Source: Marinobacter salexigens
GTDB taxonomy: Bacteria > Pseudomonadota > Gammaproteobacteria > Pseudomonadales > Oleiphilaceae
Assembly: GCF_002806945.1 (NCBI RefSeq)
Contig: NZ_NIHC01000012.1
Coordinates: 1 to 45,060, forward strand
Length of the DNA stretch: 45,060 nt
Reading direction: 5' to 3'
Positions 20,417-30,353 of the stretch are shown here, in pieces. The notes under the pieces are model-generated. The model did not search any database. It saw only the letters and a program-made list of their open reading frames with translations, and was not told where the DNA came from. Numbering within the stretch: the first letter of the stretch is position 1; each line of letters starts with the position of its first letter. The position numbers and the translations under genes are program-made.

Positions 20417-21502
20417 AGCACTCATCCCCGCAGCATCCGGGTTTCGGACAGCACCTTTTTCTGTAACAATCAGATCAATCAGCGTTGCCGGCGTCACATC
20501 AAACACCGGGTTGAACACCTTCACGCCTTCCGGTGCAAGCGGCACGCCTCTCATTTCCCGAATTTCTGCACCATCCCGCTCTTCGATCGGAATTTCTGCA
20601 CCTGACTTCAGTGCCATATCCACGGTGCTAGAGGGCGCCACGACCATAAACCCGACTTTATGATGCCGCGCCAGAACCGCAAGGCTATAGGTGCCAATCT
20701 TGTTAGCGACATCGCCGTTGGCGGTAATCCGATCAGCGCCAACGATGATCCAACGCACCTCACCCTCTGCAAGAATCGCCGCTGCCGCGCCATCAGCATT
20801 CAGGGTTACCGGAATCTCATCGCGCATTAATTCCCAGGCGGTAAGACGGCTTCCCTGCAACCAGGGCCGGGTTTCATCTGCATAGACTTGTTTCAGCAGT
20901 TGTTTCTCATGGAGCCGGCGAATAACCCCCAAGGCTGTGCCATACCCGCCGGTTGCGAGCGCACCCGTGTTGCAATGAGTGAGGACAGATACAGGTGAAG
21001 GATTACCGGAAGAAAGCCCCATCGCCTCAAGGGCATAAGTTGCCATTGCGAGATTTGCAGCAAGGTCTTCCTGATGGATGGCAACCGCTTCACGCTCAAG
21101 CCGCTCTTGTGCCTCGTTCAGAGCAACGCAATCTGCAAGCACCTGCTCCATTCGCTGCAAGGCCCAGAACAGGTTCACAGCCGTTGGCCGTGAAGCGCCT
21201 AATTCCCGGACAGCCATTTTGATCTCAGCTTGCCAGCCCTCACCTTCAGCCTTCCGGGCTGCCAGAGCAACTCCATAAGCGGCACTGATTCCAATGGCTG
21301 GCGCGCCGCGCACCACCATGTCCTGAATGCTCTGTGCAACACCTGATGCTGATTCCAGGGCTATCCAGCACTCCTGCGCTGGCAACAGGCGCTGATCCAA
21401 CAACTCAAGGCTATTGCCATGCCAGCGAAGAGCAACAGTACCGGTATATCGCGGGTCAGACAAAGGGCCGTGTAAAGATCGGGGTTTTATAGAACTATTC
21501 AT
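20405..21502 (-). CDS. mtnA: S-methyl-5-thioribose-1-phosphate isomerase
   Basis: Isomerises methylthioribose-1-phosphate to methylthioribulose-1-phosphate in methionine salvage. The 365-residue protein has the family motifs [14 protein letters not shown] (65-78), [18 protein letters not shown] with catalytic C177, and [18 protein letters not shown] with catalytic D257; their 80-residue spacing equals C160/D240 of the Bacillus enzyme. It is divergent from mtaD, with 136 bp between the starts, and both act on the methylthioadenosine branch. The last 12 bp overlap the HTH gene on the other strand. Confidence 0.95.
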   Translation of the reverse strand: MNSSIKPRSLHGPLSDPRYTGTVALRWHGNSLELLDQRLLPAQECWIALESASGVAQSIQDMVVRGAPAIGISAAYGVALAARKAEGEGWQAEIKMAVRELGASRPTAVNLFWALQRMEQVLADCVALNEAQERLEREAVAIHQEDLAANLAMATYALEAMGLSSGNPSPVSVLTHCNTGALATGGYGTALGVIRRLHEKQLLKQVYADETRPWLQGSRLTAWELMRDEIPVTLNADGAAAAILAEGEVRWIIVGADRITANGDVANKIGTYSLAVLARHHKVGFMVVAPSSTVDMALKSGAEIPIEERDGAEIREMRGVPLAPEGVKVFNPVFDVTPATLIDLIVTEKGAVRNPDAAGMSALFG

Positions 21503-21638
21503 CGCCTGGCTCCGCTTTCATAACGCTGAAAATGAGCAGTATAACGGTTATACTTCCGGGCTACATTTCATTATCCGGCGCCCTCGAGCATTTTCGTGTT
21601 CAATCCAAAATGTCGCTGGCACAGGCAAGGCAGGGTTA

Positions 21639-22979
21639 ATGACCGCAGCTACCATCACCGCAGCCGATATCCGCATCAACGCTCGCTGGCTGATTCCGAT
21701 TGAGCCATACGGCGTGGTGCTTGAACACCAGGCCGTGATCATTCAGGGCACGGGGATTGTGGCGGTCGTGCCCGAGGCACAGGCTGATCGTGAATTCCGC
21801 ACCCGGGAGACCATTAACCTGCACCATCACGTGCTCATGCCGGGGCTCATCAACATGCATGGGCATGCGGCTATGTCGCTGTTCAGGGGCATGGCGGATG
21901 ATCTCCCACTGATGACCTGGCTGAACGATCACATCTGGCCAGCGGAAGGTCGTTTTGTCAGCGAGCAGTTTATTGCCGACGGCACACAACTGGCCATGGC
22001 AGAAATGTTGCGCACCGGCACAACAACATTTTCAGACATGTATTTTTTCCCGGAGGTTGTAGCCCAGATGGCTCACGATACCGGAATGCGCGCACAAATC
22101 TGCTTCCCTCTGCTGGACTTCCCTACCGTATGGGGCTCCGGGCCAGATGAATACCTCAGCAAAGGTGAAGCGCTGATTAAAGATTGGAAAAGTGATACTT
22201 ACATCATGCCGGCGATTGGTCCGCATGCGCCCTACACCGTTTCTGACGCTCCACTGAGCCGTGCTGTCGCACTCTCCGAGAAAACCGGTGCCCGCCTTCA
22301 GATTCACCTTCATGAAACCGAGTTTGAAGTAACCGACGCAACTGCGACACAGGGCAAGCGCCCTATAGAACGGCTTGCTAAACTTGGCGCTCTTGGCACC
22401 AGAACCCAATGCGTTCACATGACCCAGGTTAACGACTCGGACATTACCCTGCTTGCAAATACAGGGGCCCACGTCGTCCATTGCCCCGAATCCAACCTTA
22501 AGCTTGCGAGTGGCCTGTGCCCTGCATCCAGACTCATGAACCAGGGCGTTAACCTCACCATAGGAACAGATGGTGCCGCCAGCAACAATGACCTGGACCT
22601 GTTCGGAGAAACCCGCACGGCCGCCATGCTTGCAAAAGTGGTAGCAAAAGATGCCGGTGCACTGCCCGCTCACAAGGCGCTGCAAATGGCCACTCTCAAT
22701 GGCGCCAAAGCCCTCGGCCGGGAACATGAATTGGGGTCACTGGTGGCTGGCAAACTGGCCGACATTATCGCGATTGATCTCAGCGACCCATTTATTCAGC
22801 CAGTCTACGACCCGACATCCCATCTGGTGTACAGCAACCACGGCCGCGCGGTAACCCATAGCTGGATTAACGGCGTGCCACAGGTACAGAATGGCAAACT
22901 TACGCGGATAGATATTCCAGATCTCATGCTGCGCGTTGAAAACTGGGCCGAGAGAATCCGCCAGCAACAGGCTGACTAA
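21639..22979 (+). CDS. mtaD: 5-methylthioadenosine/S-adenosylhomocysteine deaminase (TRZ/ATZ amidohydrolase family)
   Basis: Zinc-dependent deamination of methylthioadenosine to methylthioinosine, which feeds methylthioribose-1-phosphate to MtnA; this route is known in Pseudomonas aeruginosa. The 446-residue protein has [11 protein letters not shown] (metal His pair near residue 70), HLHETEFE with the catalytic His/Glu, [12 protein letters not shown] and [13 protein letters not shown] with the metal Asp. ATG 21639 follows AAGGCAGGGTTA; the frame is open further upstream but that part overlaps mtnA and has no site. It begins a rightward run mtaD-ubiG-mupP-yciK conserved in pseudomonads. Confidence 0.9.
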   Translation: MTAATITAADIRINARWLIPIEPYGVVLEHQAVIIQGTGIVAVVPEAQADREFRTRETINLHHHVLMPGLINMHGHAAMSLFRGMADDLPLMTWLNDHIWPAEGRFVSEQFIADGTQLAMAEMLRTGTTTFSDMYFFPEVVAQMAHDTGMRAQICFPLLDFPTVWGSGPDEYLSKGEALIKDWKSDTYIMPAIGPHAPYTVSDAPLSRAVALSEKTGARLQIHLHETEFEVTDATATQGKRPIERLAKLGALGTRTQCVHMTQVNDSDITLLANTGAHVVHCPESNLKLASGLCPASRLMNQGVNLTIGTDGAASNNDLDLFGETRTAAMLAKVVAKDAGALPAHKALQMATLNGAKALGREHELGSLVAGKLADIIAIDLSDPFIQPVYDPTSHLVYSNHGRAVTHSWINGVPQVQNGKLTRIDIPDLMLRVENWAERIRQQQAD

Positions 22980-23014
22980 CCGAATTCCGACAGATTGATC
23001 AGGCAGAAGAAAAC

Positions 23015-23731
23015 ATGACCAACCACAACGTTGACCCTAACGAAGTTGCCAAGTTTGAAGCCTTGGCAAGTCGCTGGTGGGACCCCACCAGCGAATTCAA
23101 ACCATTACACGACATTAACCCCCTGCGTCTGAACTACATTGACGAACGTGTATCACTCGCAGGCAAACGTGTTGCAGACGTTGGCTGTGGCGGCGGCTTG
23201 CTATCGGAAGGCATGGCCCTGCGCGGGGCTCATGTAACCGGAATAGATATGGGAGAAGCACCTCTCGCCGTTGCACGGCTGCATGGCCTGGAAAGCGGAA
23301 TCAAGGTGGACTATCAGCAAATCACGGCAGAAGAACTGGCCCGCGATCCAGAACATGCTGGCCAATACGATGCAGTTACCTGCCTGGAAATGCTGGAACA
23401 TGTGCCCGACCCGTCTTCAGTCATCAAGGCCTGCGCGGCTCTTCTCAAGCCCGGCGGACACCTGTTTGTTTCCACCATCAACCGCAATCCGAAATCCTTT
23501 CTCTTTGCCATTGTGGGCGCTGAATACGTTCTGAACATGCTTCCCAAAGGCACCCATGAGTGGAAAAAGTTCATTCGACCATCAGAAATGTCCGACCACC
23601 TGCGCCACGCAGGGCTAGATGTTCGCGAGCTCACTGGTATGACCTATAACCCCATTACCCGCACCTATAAGTTGGGACGGGACGTAGACGTAAACTATCT
23701 GATGCACGCCCGTGATACCCGTGAAAACTGA
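23015..23731 (+). CDS. ubiG: ubiquinone biosynthesis O-methyltransferase
   Basis: SAM-dependent enzyme doing both O-methylations of ubiquinone synthesis. The 238-residue length and the opening [20 protein letters not shown] fit UbiG. The SAM motif [16 protein letters not shown] lies at about 54-69, and [13 protein letters not shown] is motif II. It follows mtaD by 35 bases and its stop lies inside the start region of mupP (20-bp overlap from GTG 23712). Confidence 0.96.
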   Translation: MTNHNVDPNEVAKFEALASRWWDPTSEFKPLHDINPLRLNYIDERVSLAGKRVADVGCGGGLLSEGMALRGAHVTGIDMGEAPLAVARLHGLESGIKVDYQQITAEELARDPEHAGQYDAVTCLEMLEHVPDPSSVIKACAALLKPGGHLFVSTINRNPKSFLFAIVGAEYVLNMLPKGTHEWKKFIRPSEMSDHLRHAGLDVRELTGMTYNPITRTYKLGRDVDVNYLMHARDTREN

Positions 23732-24383
23732 GCAGCCCTCAACCGTTCTGTTTGATCTGGACGGCACGCTGATTGACACGGCGCCGGATTTTATCCGCTG
23801 CCTGAATGAGCTGCGCCAAATGGATGGGCTTCCTGCGCTTCCGTCAGAACACATACGCCGATCCGTTTCCAACGGCGCCAGAGCAATGGTGCGTGTGGGT
23901 TTTGGCCTGGAACCTGAACACCCGGACTATGTTGCCAAACACACAGCGTTCCTGGATTTGTACGAGGCAGGCGTTGCCGTCGAAACCCGCCTCTTTGAGG
24001 ATATGGATGCCCTGCTTGTTTCACTGGAGCAGCGTGGTATTCCCTGGGGCATCGTTACCAACAAACCGGCACGCTTTGCCAAGCCCCTGGTTCAAGCCCT
24101 TGGCTTGGCAGAGCGCTGTGCCTCGCTGGTTTGCCCGGATCATGTCACTGATCGGAAGCCACACCCGGAAGCCCTGCTCCTTGCCTGTCAGCAAATAGGC
24201 GCAGATCCTGAGCAGGCGGTGTACGTGGGCGACCATGAGCGGGATATTAAAGCTGGCCGCAATGCACGCATGAAAACCATCGCAGTGCGTTATGGCTACA
24301 TAGAAGAGCCGGAAACCATTGACCTATGGCAAGCCGACATGATTGCCGACACCGTCAACGATCTCGCAAAGCTGTTACAATAG
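23712..24383 (+). CDS. mupP: N-acetylmuramic acid 6-phosphate phosphatase (HAD family)
   Basis: Dephosphorylates MurNAc-6-P in the anhMurNAc recycling route that bypasses de novo UDP-MurNAc synthesis. The 223-residue HAD phosphatase has motif [11 protein letters not shown], motif II IVTNKP, motif III lysine ([10 protein letters not shown]) and motif [11 protein letters not shown]. By sequence alone it could be phosphoglycolate phosphatase (Gph). The choice of MupP rests on its place between ubiG and yciK, as in Pseudomonas. Start is GTG 23712 (or GTG 23721); both overlap the ubiG end, indicating translational coupling. Confidence 0.82.
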   Translation: MIPVKTEQPSTVLFDLDGTLIDTAPDFIRCLNELRQMDGLPALPSEHIRRSVSNGARAMVRVGFGLEPEHPDYVAKHTAFLDLYEAGVAVETRLFEDMDALLVSLEQRGIPWGIVTNKPARFAKPLVQALGLAERCASLVCPDHVTDRKPHPEALLLACQQIGADPEQAVYVGDHERDIKAGRNARMKTIAVRYGYIEEPETIDLWQADMIADTVNDLAKLLQ

Positions 24384-24407
24384 CCCGCGTCTTAAACGGG
24401 CTATTTT
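24379..24407 (+). terminator. hairpin over the mupP stop codon
   Basis: Perfect 9-bp stem AATAGCCCG (24379-24387) / CGGGCTATT (24397-24405), then TTG. With a short T-run it is at best a weak terminator or attenuator before yciK, 43 bases downstream. Confidence 0.45.
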
Positions 24408-24449
24408 GAAAATCCCTGATGAACCCCCAGTCTGCTACGGAGACAGGTT

Positions 24450-25199
24450 ATGCAAGATTACCAGGCACCCGCTGATCTTCTTAAAGACCGCATCATAATG
24501 GTGACCGGTGCGGGCAGTGGTATCGGCCGTACCGCCGCAAAAACCTATGCCGCCCATGGTGCCACTGTGATTCTTGTGGGCCGGACCCTGAGCAAGCTGG
24601 AAACGGTCTACGACGAAATTGAGGCTGCGGGACATCCGAAACCCGCCATTGTGCCAATGAATTTTGAAGGTGCTGCTGTCAAAGACTACGAAGAGTTGGC
24701 CATGACTCTTGAAGACAATTTCGGCAAACTCGATGGCCTGCTCCACAACGCCGGGATTTTGGGTGATCGCAGCCCGGTGGAGATGTATGACCCGGAAATC
24801 TGGAATAAAGTCATGCATGTAAACGCCACGGCACCGTTTCTGCTCAGCCGGGCAATGATTCCCCTGCTGCGCAAGTCCGATGCCGCCTCGGTTATCTTCA
24901 CATCGTCCGGAGTTGGTCGCCAGGCAAGAGCCTACTGGGGCGCCTATGCGGTTTCCAAATTTGCAATTGAAGGCCTGAGCCAGCTTCTTGCCGACGAGCT
25001 GGATGACAAGCACCACAATGTGCGGGTAAACAGCCTCAACCCGGGCGCCACCAGAACCAACATGCGAGCCCACGCCTACCCGGCAGAAAACCCGCAGCAA
25101 AACCCGGCACCAGAAGAGTTAATGCCAATTTACCTGTACCTGATGGGCAGTGACAGCGCCGACATTAACGGCCAGAAACTGGATGCCCAGCCAAAATAA
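24450..25199 (+). CDS. yciK: YciK-type short-chain dehydrogenase
   Basis: A 249-residue classical SDR with NAD(P)-binding TGAGSGIGRT (about 20-29), the NAG of LHNAGILGD, a catalytic serine in TSSGVG and YAVSK with the Tyr/Lys pair. The substrate of YciK is unknown. It follows mupP as in Pseudomonas, has a good site (CGGAGACAGGTT), and its TAA overlaps the ATG of the next gene by one base. Confidence 0.9.
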   Translation: MQDYQAPADLLKDRIIMVTGAGSGIGRTAAKTYAAHGATVILVGRTLSKLETVYDEIEAAGHPKPAIVPMNFEGAAVKDYEELAMTLEDNFGKLDGLLHNAGILGDRSPVEMYDPEIWNKVMHVNATAPFLLSRAMIPLLRKSDAASVIFTSSGVGRQARAYWGAYAVSKFAIEGLSQLLADELDDKHHNVRVNSLNPGATRTNMRAHAYPAENPQQNPAPEELMPIYLYLMGSDSADINGQKLDAQPK

Positions 25200-25432
25200 T
25201 GGAACTGTTTTTTTATACCACCTCCGAATGTCATCTGTGCGAGCTGGCCGAAGCCTTGCTGGTGAGTACCCCAATGCCAGCACCGATACCGGTGGATGTG
25301 GTAGACATTGCACAATCAGAAGAGTTGGTAGAGCGCTACGGCACGCGAATCCCCGTGCTCAGGCGCAACGATACCGGGCACGAACTCAACTGGCCATTTA
25401 CCCGGGAACAGTTACTCACGTTTCTGCAATGA
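25199..25432 (+). CDS. glutaredoxin-like protein (DUF836 family)
   Basis: A 77-residue thioredoxin-fold protein with a CHLC redox motif near its N-terminus ([15 protein letters not shown]) and the cis-proline region TRIPVLRR. This is the DUF836/glutaredoxin-2-like group; a thiol-disulfide role is likely but partners are unknown. It is translationally coupled to yciK (TAATG). Confidence 0.85.
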   Translation: MELFFYTTSECHLCELAEALLVSTPMPAPIPVDVVDIAQSEELVERYGTRIPVLRRNDTGHELNWPFTREQLLTFLQ

Positions 25433-25445
25433 GGAATTATCTGAC

Positions 25446-26216
25446 ATGTTGATGGTTATCTCACCCGCTAAAACCCTCGATTACGAGAGCCCGCTGGCAA
25501 CGGAAACATTCACCCAGCCGGACTTTCTGGACGATGCCTGTGAGTTGATTGATCAGCTCAAAGAGCTAGAGCCCCATCAGGTCAGCAACCTGATGAGCGT
25601 AAGTGAAAAGCTGGGCGAATTGAACGCTCAGCGTTTTCAGGACTGGCATACGCCCTTCTCCCCCAAGAACGCTCGACAAGCCATTCTCGCGTTTAAAGGT
25701 GATGTTTACACGGGGCTGGATGCAGAAAGTTTCAGTGAGCAGGATTTCAGCTTTGCTCAAAAACATCTGCGCATGTTGTCCGGGCTCTACGGCATTCTTA
25801 AACCTCTTGACCTCATGCAGCCATACCGGCTGGAAATGGGCACCAAGTTTGAGAACAAGCGCGGTAAGGATCTCTACGCGTTTTGGGGCGACAGCCTCAC
25901 CCAGGAAATGAATCGCTTGCTGAAGAACGACGACGATGTATTGGTAAACCTGGCCTCGAATGAATATTTCAAGAGCCTGAAGAAGAAAGACCTTGAAGGA
26001 CGGCTTATTACCCCCCACTTTAAAGATTGGAAGAACGGTCAGTACAAGATAATCAGTTTCTACGCCAAAAAAGCCCGCGGCCTGATGTGCCGTTACGCTA
26101 TCCAGAACCGTATTACTGATGCGAATAACCTCAAGAGCTTTAACCTTGACGGTTATTATTTCAGCGAAGACCAATCCGACAATAATAACTGGGTTTTCCT
26201 AAGGGATGAGCAGTAA
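25446..26216 (+). CDS. yaaA: peroxide stress protein YaaA (UPF0246)
   Basis: The 256-residue protein starts with [12 protein letters not shown], the conserved opening of YaaA. It continues with [34 protein letters not shown] and [11 protein letters not shown], all diagnostic for the family (E. coli 258 residues). YaaA lowers free iron and oxidative damage during peroxide stress and binds DNA through a helix-hairpin-helix-like motif. GAGGAAT lies upstream of ATG 25446. It is 13 bases past the glutaredoxin-like gene. Confidence 0.95.
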   Translation: MLMVISPAKTLDYESPLATETFTQPDFLDDACELIDQLKELEPHQVSNLMSVSEKLGELNAQRFQDWHTPFSPKNARQAILAFKGDVYTGLDAESFSEQDFSFAQKHLRMLSGLYGILKPLDLMQPYRLEMGTKFENKRGKDLYAFWGDSLTQEMNRLLKNDDDVLVNLASNEYFKSLKKKDLEGRLITPHFKDWKNGQYKIISFYAKKARGLMCRYAIQNRITDANNLKSFNLDGYYFSEDQSDNNNWVFLRDEQ

Positions 26217-26257
26217 CAAGACGAGACACTCAATCCAGATTTAGTTCGGAGCAAATC

Positions 26258-26458
26258 ATGAATGAAGCAGTATTTTCCCAGATCGCCATGATGGTGTTTC
26301 TGACCGGCCTTATTGGCTGGATGGGTTTCATAGTTTGGGACCTGGCCAAAAAATCACAGGCCGGAAAGTTTGGTACCATCGCCCTGTTTACAGTACTGGG
26401 GGCTGGCGTTTTCGGCTTTATTGTCAAAACCGTGCTCGTAGAAGTTATCCAAATATGA
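26258..26458 (+). CDS. DUF2788 small membrane protein
   Basis: A 66-residue protein with two hydrophobic segments (about 8-28 MMVFLTGLIGWMGFIVWDLA and 40-60 IALFTVLGAGVFGFIVKTVL), joined by a basic loop (KKSQAGK). It matches the DUF2788 pattern; function unknown. GGAGCAAATC precedes ATG. It is 41 bases after yaaA and 19 bases before rdgC, so probably in the same transcript. Confidence 0.85.
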   Translation: MNEAVFSQIAMMVFLTGLIGWMGFIVWDLAKKSQAGKFGTIALFTVLGAGVFGFIVKTVLVEVIQI

Positions 26459-26477
26459 CCGACAAGGATCAAGCCTG

Positions 26478-27404
26478 ATGTGGTTTCGCAATGCCCGCGT
26501 TTTCCGTTTTACCAAGCCGTTTGATATTTCAGCAGAAGAGCTGGAAGAAAAACTCAGCGGTGATGCATTCAAACCCTGTGGTCCACAAGAAACCGCTCGC
26601 CAAGGCTGGGTTCCGCCACTGGGCAAACATGGCGAACTCCTTGTTCACAGTGCCAATGGCTATCACCTGATTGCACTGCGCAAGGAAGAGAAGATCCTGC
26701 CAGGGCCGGTCATAAAAGATGCGGTGGAAGAAAAAGCCGAAGCCATTGAAATCGAGCAGGGGCGCAAGGTTCGCCGTAAAGAAAAAGAAGAGATCAAAGA
26801 GCAGGTCATGCTGGAAATGCTGCCCCAGGCATTCTCCAAAAACCGCCGAAGCTTTGCATATCTGGCACCAAAGGACGGTGTCCTGGTGGTGGATGCAGGC
26901 TCCGCAAAACAGGCGGAAGACCTAGCTTCCACGCTGCGAAAAAGCCTCGGCTCTCTGCCGGTACGGCCGCCTGCGCTGGAGCAAGCTCCAATCTTTACGT
27001 TTACGGGCTGGTTGAGTGAGTCAATCGACCTGCCCCACAGCGTGGTTCTGGGCGACGAATGCGAGCTCAAAGATCCTTCCGAAGATGGCGGCGTGGTTCG
27101 CTGCAAAGGGCTGGACTTGAAGGCGGACGAAATCCGCAACCACCTGGATGCAGGCATGGAAGTAACCAAGCTGGCCCTGACCTGGGACGACAACGTGTCT
27201 TTCATTCTGGATGAAGAAATGGGCATCCGCCGGTTGAAATTTGGCGAAACACTTCAGGATCAGCTAGATGATGTCGATGTTGATGACGCTGTCGCGAAAT
27301 TTGATGCAGCCTTCACACTCATGACTCTGGAACTGTCCAAATTGATTCCGGGCTTGCTGGAAGCCTTGGGCGGTGAAGATCGCTCCGCCCTCGTCGAAGA
27401 GTAA
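26478..27404 (+). CDS. rdgC: recombination-associated protein RdgC
   Basis: A ring-shaped, non-sequence-specific DNA-binding dimer that restrains RecA-dependent recombination. The 308 residues and the start MWFRNARVFRF match RdgC (E. coli 303). Other family segments are visible: FKPCGPQE, GWVPPLGKHGE, KILPGPVIKDAVEEKAEAIE and TWDDNVSFILDEEMGIRRLKF. AAGGATCAAGCCTG precedes ATG. It converges on pat with 45 bases between stops. Confidence 0.95.
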   Translation: MWFRNARVFRFTKPFDISAEELEEKLSGDAFKPCGPQETARQGWVPPLGKHGELLVHSANGYHLIALRKEEKILPGPVIKDAVEEKAEAIEIEQGRKVRRKEKEEIKEQVMLEMLPQAFSKNRRSFAYLAPKDGVLVVDAGSAKQAEDLASTLRKSLGSLPVRPPALEQAPIFTFTGWLSESIDLPHSVVLGDECELKDPSEDGGVVRCKGLDLKADEIRNHLDAGMEVTKLALTWDDNVSFILDEEMGIRRLKFGETLQDQLDDVDVDDAVAKFDAAFTLMTLELSKLIPGLLEALGGEDRSALVEE

Positions 27405-27422
27405 TCCGGCAGGCGTGCAAAC

Positions 27423-27457
27423 CCCACTGGAGCCTCTCACCCAAAAGCTTCAGTGGG
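27423..27457. terminator. hairpin between convergent rdgC and pat
   Basis: 11-bp stem CCCACTGGAGC (27423-27433) / GCTTCAGTGGG (27447-27457) with one G-U pair and a 13-base loop. The right arm includes the pat stop codon. T-runs are poor on both sides, so a bidirectional weak terminator is the best guess. Confidence 0.4.
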
Positions 27458-30194
27458 ACTTCTTCCTGAGTCGCTCCTTCTGCCAATCGTTTTCCGGCTC
27501 GTTCAGCACCAGCCGCAAATCCATCACTTCCTCCTCAACGTTATACTTGATCTCAAAGCCCAGGTGCTCAGCCAATTGCAGCATCGGCCTGTTGTCAGCC
27601 AGAACGTCACCTACCATTTCCACCGTGCCACGGGCGCGGCAGTAATCGATCATTTTCTGCATCAGCGCCACGCCAAGGCCTTCACCCTTCATTTTGTCAT
27701 GAACCATCACAGCAAATTCACACCGTAGGTTATCTGCGTCCGTCCAGGTTCTTACGGTGCCCAGGGTTTCTTCGCCTTCACCATCTTCTTTCGGGGCATT
27801 TGCGATAAAAACCATTTCGCGGTCATAGTCGATCTGGACCATCTGGGCGACGTCTTCCCGCGAGAAATGTTTACGGTACTGGAAGAATCGATAGCGAATG
27901 GACTCCGGTGACTGCAGCTCATGAAATACGCGATGCGATGGCTCGTCTTCAGCAAGAGCTGGGCGAATGATTACCCGACGGCCGGACTTGGGCAATACCA
28001 ACCACTCCTCCAGCTCTCTTGGGTAGGGCTGAATAATCGGCTGTCCGGGCACTTCAGACAGATTGATCGCCACATTAACCGCAACAGCACCTTGGTCATT
28101 GAACAGAAGCGGCGAAATCTCCAGCCCGCGAATCTCGGGTATATCAATCACAATCTGGGAAAGGGTAACCAGAGTTTCCGAAACTGCCCGGATATCCGTT
28201 TCAGGCTTCAAGCTATGCTCCCTTAGTAGTTTGTACATATAGGTGCGGCGCAACAACTCCCGTGCAAGAACCATATTCAATGGCGGGAGCGCAATCTGCC
28301 GATCCGTCATTACGTTGATATGAGCACCCGATGCGCCGCAAACCACCAAGGGACCAAACTGGACATCCCTGGTAATCCCCACACTGAACTCAATGCCGCC
28401 AACGTGTTGATAGGAATGCTGCATGGCAAATCCCAGGAAACCACTCTCGGGAAAGAATTTCTGGTACTGCTCCAATAAAAAACTACAGGCATCAATAATT
28501 GCCGCTTCACTGCTAAGCTTCTGCACAGTTGCCTTATGACGGCGCTGCGCTACTGTCAGGTTTGCAAATGGGTGACAGGCTTTCTCGTGCACTATGGTGA
28601 CGTCTACGGGCCGACGCTCAATAGAGAAGGCTTCAAGAACCTCTTCTACATCGTCACAATAGACTGTCTCGATGGTATTGATCCCATATTCACGAACCAC
28701 ATCCCGTGCTTCTTTACTAGACAGATGCAACCGGCCCGAACGTAATGCATTCGTTACCACGCGCCGGGTTTTCGTATGATCGGAAAAATGGTCAGTGAAA
28801 GATTCGGGGGTTTCCGTCAGCAAGCGCTGAAGTCTCTGGTGCCGCACATGCTGCATGAAAGCTACGACGGCTTTTTCCGGATTGAAGAATGATGGTAGTC
28901 CAGCACGATAAAACTCATCACGCGCCTCCATGACCGTGCTCTGCCCTAGCCAGCAGGTGAATATATTCAGCCGTGTACCCTTTGCTGCCCGCACGACCGC
29001 ATCAGCAATCTGCAGGCTATCTTCCGTCAAGCTGGGCGCATACAACACCAGCACGTTCGCCACTTCCGGATCCTTGGCCAAAATTTTAATGGCCTTTCCA
29101 TAAAGCTCCGGAGAAGCATCGTAGTTGAGATCGATGGGGTTCTTACGCGTCCAATAACTAGGCAGAAGTTCTGCCAGTGAGTCAATACTGGCCTCAGACA
29201 GGCTGGCCAGTTCACCGCCCAAATCAGCCAAACGATCCACCGCCAGAACCCCAGGCCCCACACCGTTGGCCATGATCGCAAGAGTCTCCCTCCGCAATGG
29301 CCGCATACGGGTAAGCGTTTCCAAAGCATCAAACATTTGCCCCAACCCATCAACCCGCAGTACACCCGCGCGCTGAAGCATGGCATCGTATATGGGGTCA
29401 CTGCGTCTGATGCCTTCAGGCAACACATGAGGCAACCACTCGGATTCCGGCACCCGGCCGGATTTGACAGCGATGACAGGTTTGGTTCTTGAAGCAACAC
29501 GTACTGCAGACATGAAACGCCGGGCATTTGGTACATGTTCGATGTGTAAGAGGATGGCTCGGGTCTGGGTGTCTTGGGCAAGGTAGTCAATCAGATCGTC
29601 ATGGTCGATATCCATACCATCGCCAAGCGTGAGGAAATAGGAAAAACCAACTCCTCGGGCAAAAGCCCAATCGATCACCGAACTTGCAATCGTGCCAGAC
29701 TGACCGACGAAGGCCACGCGGCCTGGTAGCGTCCCCATATGCGCATAGGTGGCATTGAGGTTTCTCGCCGGCACCATCAAGCCGATGGTATTAGGCCCCA
29801 GCAATCTGATTCCGGTTTCCTTTGCTGCATCCCGCACCGAATACATCAGCGGTTGGCCGGTTTTACTGTGAGTACGGGACATACCGCCAGTCATCACAAT
29901 CGCAGTACGCACACCTTGTTCACCCAGTCGCCGTATGGTTTTGCTAACCGTCTCTGGTGGAGTGCAAATAATGGCAAGATCGGGTGCGAATTCCATTCTT
30001 GATACTTTTCGGACACAGGGCACACCGTGAACATTTTCGTAATCCTTATGGTTGACCACAAAAAGCTTGCCCGGATAACCACTGCTCATCAGGTTTCGCA
30101 ACACCATACCACCAAGATTACCAGCACGCTCAGACGCTCCGATCACTGCAATGGATGCAGGGTTGAACAGACTTTCCAGGTACCGGGTGCTCAC
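27450..30194 (-). CDS. protein lysine acetyltransferase, Pat/YfiQ type (ADP-forming acyl-CoA synthetase-like plus GNAT)
   Basis: A 914-residue fusion: N-terminal CoA-binding/succinyl-CoA ligase-like domain (SIAVIGASERAGNLGG at about 13-28, then LLGPNTIGLMVP), middle ligase domains, an ATP-grasp-like part (LSSKEARDVVREYGI), and a C-terminal GNAT acetyltransferase (about 750-900; MVHDKMKGEGLGVALMQKMIDYCRARG is the acetyl-CoA loop). This is the layout of Salmonella Pat/E. coli PatZ, which acetylates acetyl-CoA synthetase and other proteins. The frame opens at GTG 30200 only one base from AAGGAG; GTG 30194 has a normal 7-base spacing and is preferred. It is divergent from an HDAC-type deacetylase gene. 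Confidence 0.9.
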   Translation of the reverse strand: MSTRYLESLFNPASIAVIGASERAGNLGGMVLRNLMSSGYPGKLFVVNHKDYENVHGVPCVRKVSRMEFAPDLAIICTPPETVSKTIRRLGEQGVRTAIVMTGGMSRTHSKTGQPLMYSVRDAAKETGIRLLGPNTIGLMVPARNLNATYAHMGTLPGRVAFVGQSGTIASSVIDWAFARGVGFSYFLTLGDGMDIDHDDLIDYLAQDTQTRAILLHIEHVPNARRFMSAVRVASRTKPVIAVKSGRVPESEWLPHVLPEGIRRSDPIYDAMLQRAGVLRVDGLGQMFDALETLTRMRPLRRETLAIMANGVGPGVLAVDRLADLGGELASLSEASIDSLAELLPSYWTRKNPIDLNYDASPELYGKAIKILAKDPEVANVLVLYAPSLTEDSLQIADAVVRAAKGTRLNIFTCWLGQSTVMEARDEFYRAGLPSFFNPEKAVVAFMQHVRHQRLQRLLTETPESFTDHFSDHTKTRRVVTNALRSGRLHLSSKEARDVVREYGINTIETVYCDDVEEVLEAFSIERRPVDVTIVHEKACHPFANLTVAQRRHKATVQKLSSEAAIIDACSFLLEQYQKFFPESGFLGFAMQHSYQHVGGIEFSVGITRDVQFGPLVVCGASGAHINVMTDRQIALPPLNMVLARELLRRTYMYKLLREHSLKPETDIRAVSETLVTLSQIVIDIPEIRGLEISPLLFNDQGAVAVNVAINLSEVPGQPIIQPYPRELEEWLVLPKSGRRVIIRPALAEDEPSHRVFHELQSPESIRYRFFQYRKHFSREDVAQMVQIDYDREMVFIANAPKEDGEGEETLGTVRTWTDADNLRCEFAVMVHDKMKGEGLGVALMQKMIDYCRARGTVEMVGDVLADNRPMLQLAEHLGFEIKYNVEEEVMDLRLVLNEPENDWQKERLRKKSH

Positions 30195-30292
30195 ACTCAC
30201 TCTCCTTGGTATGTTGTTTACGCTATATTATGCATTGATGAACCGATGTGAAATGCCTGTCAGCTTTTTTAAGACCAAAGTAACTCGGCGCC

Positions 30293-30311
30293 ATCAGGTT
30301 ATCCCTGATAA
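30293..30311. promoter_or_regulatory. overlapping palindromes between pat and the HDAC-type gene
   Basis: ATCAGG-TTATC-CCTGAT (30293-30309) overlaps TTATC-CCT-GATAA (30299-30311). Both lie in the 159-bp divergent region, 43-61 bases before the deacetylase start. They could be an operator for one or both genes; there is no further support. Confidence 0.35.
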
Positions 30312-30353
30312 GATTAAATAAAATACAATTACAGCCAGGGCCTCTCGAGATTT

